Source: Carnegiea gigantea
Lineage: Eukaryota > Streptophyta > Magnoliopsida > Caryophyllales > Cactaceae
Assembly: GCA_029747015.1 (NCBI GenBank)
Contig: JAKOGI010000833.1
Location: 124,001 to 188,000 of the forward strand
Direction: 5' to 3'
Length of the DNA: 64,000 nt
Shown: positions 59,201 through 64,000 of the stretch, piece after piece
How the letters are laid out: every line of letters begins with the position of its first letter
Position numbering within the stretch: the stretch's first letter is position 1
Notes under the pieces: model-generated
What the model saw: the letters and a program-made list of their open reading frames with translations, nothing else
What the model was told of the DNA's origin: nothing
The model's database searches: none
Translations under genes and position numbers: made by a program

Positions 59201-60400
59201 ACGTTTATTGGTTCGAATTGAAGCTAAACGCACATAATTTGCATTCATTTACAATCTCAGGCATTCATTAACTACATGCATTCGAATTAACACTAAACGC
59301 ATATAATTCACTTCGAATCATAATTTCAGGCATAAATTGACTACACGAATCGAACCTAAGCAGGTATAGGTCACTTCTTGATATTTCTACGCATTTTAGC
59401 AAACCCTAACTTGACATGCAACATCAATCTACTGAAGACATTTTCGAAATTAGTAATAGTTTAGGAGGCGAGAACACCCACCTCGAATTCCATGCTAGAG
59501 GACCCGATTTAGCTTGAATTGAGGCCAAAATCGAACACTAACACCCAGATACTCCTCTGCTCCTCGCGCCTGACTCGACCTACCCCAAACCCAAAAACCT
59601 AACTTGCGATTTCTGAGGAATTTAGGCACAATTGAGATGGAATTAGGGCGAGAATTCAATTTATAGGAGAGAAGAGGTTCGAAACTCACCTTGCATGCTC
59701 CAAATCTGCTGGGTGTTCGGCCGGATTTCGGCGTGTTTCCGCCGCCCACGCTGACCACTACGGGGTTGGGTTGCGGTGCTCGCTGCGCACAGGGAACGTC
59801 GTGGGGCTCACCGGCGACGCGTGGGTGTGAGGAGGGAGGAGGTGGCCAACGTTCATGGTGGCTCGAAGAGGAGGAGAAGACGCAGAGCAGTGAGAGAGAG
59901 AGAGCGTGTTCGGGGGGGGTCGCGTGAAGGGGGGGAAGAAAAAGCCTCGCGCCTAATTACCAAAATACCCCTCCCCTTTTTGTTCTTTTTATTTCAAGCC
60001 GATTAACGACAAGCACCGCTAGTTTAGTTCGTATCCCGAACTCTAAACCCGAATCACTAATACGGCCTTCTATTGACTATTCGTTCCCAAATATGTCAAG
60101 GTTTAATGTTCATAAACCTCGAAACTAATTCTAAGGTTGAAAACCTAATCGTTTTCAGGAAACGACTAAATAAATCGAATAACGACCAAATTGGATTATC
60201 GATACAATTTAAAGGCATAAATGGCACAAATTGACTTTGAAATCAATAGTAGCAATAATAATATCCTTTTTAATAAAAGTATAGCTCCCAAAAGCACATC
60301 GATTAATAATTTAACTCATACGGTTACTAAAAATACGATTTTAGAACGTAAAAAGGACATTTAATTAGCTTAATGGAAAACGAAAATGCGGGGTGTTACA
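56223..60400 (-). repeat. Full LARD LTR (4,178 bp)
   Basis: Bordered by a primer binding site on one side and a polypurine tract on the other, which fixes both ends. It begins TGTAACACCCCGCATT at 60400 and ends GGGGGTGTTACA at 56223, giving 11-bp inverted ends. A GC-rich patch with GA runs (about 59,680-59,960) may contain the promoter or leader. The open frames there (59495-59927) lack a recognised domain. Confidence 0.93.
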
Positions 60401-60413
60401 CTCTCCCTCCTTT
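60401..60413 (-). other. Polypurine tract of the LARD element
   Basis: AAAGGAGGGAGAG on the minus strand, directly before the LTR start TGTAACACC. Confidence 0.9.
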
Positions 60414-63218
60414 AAAAGAATTTCATCCTCGAAATTCAATATCTAAGTTCTGTCTTTCCTAGAATGCACACACATAACTAGGATCTATGCGATTGGTTTC
60501 CAAAAGGTCATTTTGAAGATATTACTTTTTAAATCAAAAGAAGATTGCCTCATGGTATCCAGTCTCCTCCTCGCCAATCTCTTCAAGCGTCTGCTCGCTC
60601 TATTTAGGCGCCGAGGGCAAATCGCATTGAAGAGAGGCAAATGAGTTGGCGTGGAAAACCATATCGAGTTTGTTTTGAAAAAGAAACATAGATTTTCAAT
60701 GATCTAGACTCAGTTCGCATGGCAAGCAATAATTCTATGCATATGCATCTATAAGTGGGCATCTAAAGGCACGACAATTGAGACAATGACATCTTAAGGT
60801 CATACACTAGCAGTCTTATTCTAAAACATGTATTCAAGTCATTTCCGGGATCACAATGATTAACATGGAGACTACTATAACACATTTAGAGTGATAGAAA
60901 TGTCACATAGCACCACATAGTATCATTTAAGCATAATGGAATTGCATAATATTAGCAATCCAATATTCTTAAGCTTAGGAGTCTCGGGGAGCATGAACGC
61001 GTCTAAAACATACATGGCAAGCAATTTACAAAAGGAAAACATATGCACCAACATTCCGATGTCTGTACATCAATCCCAGCTAACTTTTAGGCCTTTTCAT
61101 TCGCGACAACTTATTCAGGACATGTCAGGTTCGTATGAAGGCAGTTAACTTAGACAGGTTCATTCAAAGGCATAAGGATATTGAGTCATTCCAAAGTCAA
61201 ATCAATTGATCAGGAAGCTATCACATCGCACCTAAGCAGTAAAAACATCATGTTACATGACATTAACAATGAAGGGACTCAGAGTAACACTTGAATTCAC
61301 ATTGACGTCACGGAGGGGTTAATAACGGAGCACTGAAGGTCAAAAATCAAGAATCAATATAAACTAGCGTATCATGTCGAGAAGAATAACTTTGAAATGG
61401 AATGCTAAGGCATAATGTAAGTCGATGGTTTGAATGGCGGGGAGACTTCCCGTAAAGTCTCTACTTGGAACCGATTGTCTCTTCAGTCATAGATTCATAC
61501 AAATGAAGGGTTATGCTCATTCAATACATTAATGTTTGATTCATTGCAAGAATATACAAGCACAGGCTCCTAAGGACGTCTCATTATGCTCTAGATATGT
61601 GTGTACATACATGTAACCCGAGAAATGGTAGTGCTACTATGCCAAACGGTGTCGTATCTAGCTATGAGACAACTAGGTTGAAGGTAAGGCCAAACATGCT
61701 AAGCAAAGTATAGTAAGACAGCGTTGGCAGCACATATGATGGCTAGCAAAGCACTATCCAAAGTTCTCTATGAAACCTACCATGTACCCATAAAAATTCA
61801 GCATGCAAGACATGATACGGCTAACTCAGTCATACCATGCCAGGACACTCAGTTATACCTTGCCAGGGATTGTTTTACACACATCCATTCATATCCCTTT
61901 AAGTCACGCATTCAAATATGGTCGCAAGTACGCTGGCATGTCATATGGTCTAGGCAAAGAAGGCACAAGGCCAATAAATGCGAATGAAACTCCTATGGTC
62001 ACAAGATCTTTTTGCTAGGCATATGAGTTTTTAGCCACTCAATCAAACATATGAAACATAGAACTTAGGCATATATATAATGAGTAACTCCGCTACCATT
62101 ACGAATGTCTTAGCACATCATGCAATGATACATACAAGGGTAAGCATTCGAATGCAGAGGCCACAGTCGTGTAGTCATGTCATGAGGTATGTTCACAGTT
62201 AGCCACTTAATTATAATGCAAAAGGGCTAGTTGCTATGCTATAATTAGATAAGCACGGTTATATGAAGCAAACATTTACATAACTTGAATTATTTGGCCA
62301 ACCTTGTGGCACATTCAACTAGAAATAATTTAAACACGTACCAAGTAGTTTATTTACTATACCTCTCACTTATGAAACCCACGAATAACCATACATGCCA
62401 TTTCATATAACAATATGGGCTTCCAAACGTTTATGAAAACATAGCATGTTGTCAAACACAATGGTTCACAATAATGTTGTACAAGAGTCACCTAAACGGG
62501 TATAAACGGCAGCAATCCTTATTAGCATTCTAGGGTCAAAGGTGTGCCTTGGGCTTGACCAAAGTAACTAGAGACTAGCCATTAATCAGATAACAAGGGG
62601 TAAGAACAGTGGCACTACTGGTCTTACGGGGTACATCTATCCTACAGGTGATCGTAGGAGTCTTATTGTAGGTCGCTAGCCTTAGGAGGGATCATCTACG
62701 ATGTACAATTCCAAAGTCTGCTAGGTTCTTTCTCCCTGAACAAAAGGCTTTAACCTGCAAGGTCCTTAGGTTTTCGAAAGGAGATAGTCTAATTGCTTCT
62801 AGCTCTTTCTCTACCAACCTTGAATACGTCTGCTCACTCCATTATGGGGCCGAGGAGCAAATCGTATTTTAGGGGCAAAGATGAACGTAGAGTTAAGGCT
62901 TTCCAATCGTTCGATTCAAATCATATGTTCAAATAAACAACCTAAAATCACCAAAGCATATAAACGAAACAACTTTCAATTGAGCTAACACTTATTTCAT
63001 GCACGACAATACGAATTTCATCGGCCTAGTCTTAACAAATGGTTCTCTCATCCAACCATTCAGCTTACGGAAGCGCACCTAACTAGTGAAATGCGCGAAA
63101 TTCACGTAAAACTCACATTTGCACACAAGGCAGGCATATGTCACATAACCATACAGTGTTCCTAGGCGACTATATGAAATGCAAGACTCAGGTTGCGGCC
63201 TATGGTCGCAGGACCTTT

Positions 63219-63230
63219 GCTCTGATACCA
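63219..63230 (-). other. Primer binding site of the LARD array, second copy
   Basis: Identical TGGTATCAGAGC site, four bases after the LTR end. Confidence 0.9.
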
Positions 63231-63234
63231 TCAA

Positions 63235-64000
63235 TGTACACCCCCAGCCCCTAGGCCAGAAGCGTTACGCTTTCCTAACTTCTTACTTAATTCCTGGGAC
63301 GAAATGGGCAGAATTTCCCCTAAAAACTGACCGTTTCCAGGCTAAAAGCCTTACAATAAGTCCCTGTAAATCAACGGAAGCGCAAAACATTTAAAACATA
63401 GCTCAACGGCCACACGCCGGAGTTCATAACTCAACGAGCCACTCGCTCGGAGTACACCAAATAGATTGACTCATGAATAAAGAAGAAATGGAAGATACAA
63501 CTCAACGGTTAACAAAACCGGAGAATTAAGATTTACATCTAAAACATAGCTAAATTAAACCAAGAAGACATCTAACTAACTTGATGGTTGGCTCAGACGG
63601 CCATACAGAGCGACCTTTTATACCATATGCATTACATGAACTAGAATAATTGTTTACAGACCTTTATAAACTAAGAATACATTAGATGACTTCATTAAAC
63701 ACATAGGATCCCTTCAAATGAGCACGTACGACGCCTTGTAACAACAATAGGTTCCTTCTGGACTTATCTAACTCAACTTCTTCCTGTCAGAAAGAAAACC
63801 TGGGGAAAAGGGGAAAGAGTAATGGGATGAGCAACCACACGCTCAGTGAGTATCCCCAACCCCCTTAAAACCAAAACCGTTGCAAGCAATACTATCTTTA
63901 CTAGTCACATATCACGTTTCCATACTTTACTATCATAATAGATATTCATAGAACCTTTATGGGAGGATCACTAAGCATAAACTTCACTTCGACCACTCAA
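63235..64000 (-). repeat. LARD LTR, 3' end, runs off the window
   Basis: Matches 56223-56990 closely. One A is missing in its outer end (TGTACACCCCC). Confidence 0.92.

Larger units (their letters stand above)
60401..63234 (-). other. LARD internal region, full copy, non-coding
   Basis: About 2.83 kb from the polypurine tract to the primer binding site, without gag or pol motifs in any frame. Its 5' part is kept nearly unchanged in the second copy, including a possible stem with GATCGTAG and CTACGATG arms (62650-62705, 55633-55690). In LARDs such a region is thought to hold packaging and dimerisation signals; that is inference here. Confidence 0.85.
53423..64000 (-). mobile_element. LARD-like LTR retrotransposon array: LTR part, internal part, LTR, internal, LTR
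   Basis: On the minus strand: LTR from beyond 64000 down to 63235; internal 63234-60401; LTR 60400-56223; internal part 56222-54791; LTR 3' part 54790-53423. The internal region is 2.8 kb with no gag or pol. LTRs are about 4.2 kb and start TGTAACACCCCGC, ending GGGGGTGTTACA. Each internal start has a tRNA-Met primer binding site and the 3' end has a purine tract. The layout matches the large retrotransposon derivative (LARD) class. The LTR termini resemble those of Tekay/Del-type Gypsy elements, which may be the helper (inference). Copies differ by scattered changes only, so the array is young. Confidence 0.9.

Noticed and set aside
59495..60006. Overlapping frames of 76-87 codons
   Set aside because: GC-rich and GA-rich patch of the LTR; no recognisable domain.

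Overview
The window is plant nuclear DNA, most likely from a eudicot. Plant-only families are present (an early nodulin-like phytocyanin, a FAR1/FRS-type protein, a Lunapark exon pair, a plant DUF1985-like domain). Introns have GT..AG borders, background is AT-rich, and plant LINE, Copia, Gypsy, LARD-like and MITE sequences make up most of it. I see no bacterial or organellar operon, no CRISPR array and no rRNA or canonical tRNA gene. The species cannot be named from this.

Layout: 0.2-2.2 kb holds a decayed minus-strand FAR1/MULE-type transposase, then an AT-rich region with a diverged tandem duplication and a tRNA-derived SINE-like patch. 7.8-10.7 kb holds the only convincing intact host gene, a two-exon phytocyanin (ENODL) that has lost copper ligands. 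10.7-16.2 kb is non-coding with long AT/GT microsatellites, a possible MITE and an LTR-like promoter patch. 16.2-35.2 kb is a nest: one old plus-strand LINE is split into four blocks by a minus-strand non-autonomous TR-GAG LTR element (20.3-26.6 kb), an AT-rich MITE (26.8-27.6 kb) and a plus-strand Ty3/Gypsy element (28.0-34.8 kb). 35.4-44.8 kb is a decayed minus-strand Copia element. Its protease is cut by a 4.5-kb solo LTR with a perfect CACAG target-site duplication. 45.0-45.9 kb is a second LINE fragment. 46.2-49.7 kb has a CACTA-like terminus, acidic ORF remnants, tandem repeats and another MITE.

50.3-53.4 kb holds a spliced plus-strand gene with a DUF1985-like domain. Its 2.2-kb intron contains two antisense exons of an ER-shaping Lunapark protein. 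The gene is cut off at 53,423 by the LTR of a large, essentially non-coding LTR retrotransposon (LARD-like). This occupies the rest of the window as a partial LTR, a partial internal region, a full LTR, a full internal region and the start of another LTR. Intact PBS and PPT sites fix the borders, and a 3-bp microhomology marks the deletion junction. The solo LTR inside the Copia element is the same family in the opposite orientation.

The most unusual structures are the three-LTR LARD array, the three-deep LINE nest and the chimeric gene/antisense Lunapark locus. All domain calls were made by reading translations by eye against remembered family patterns; no database search was run.
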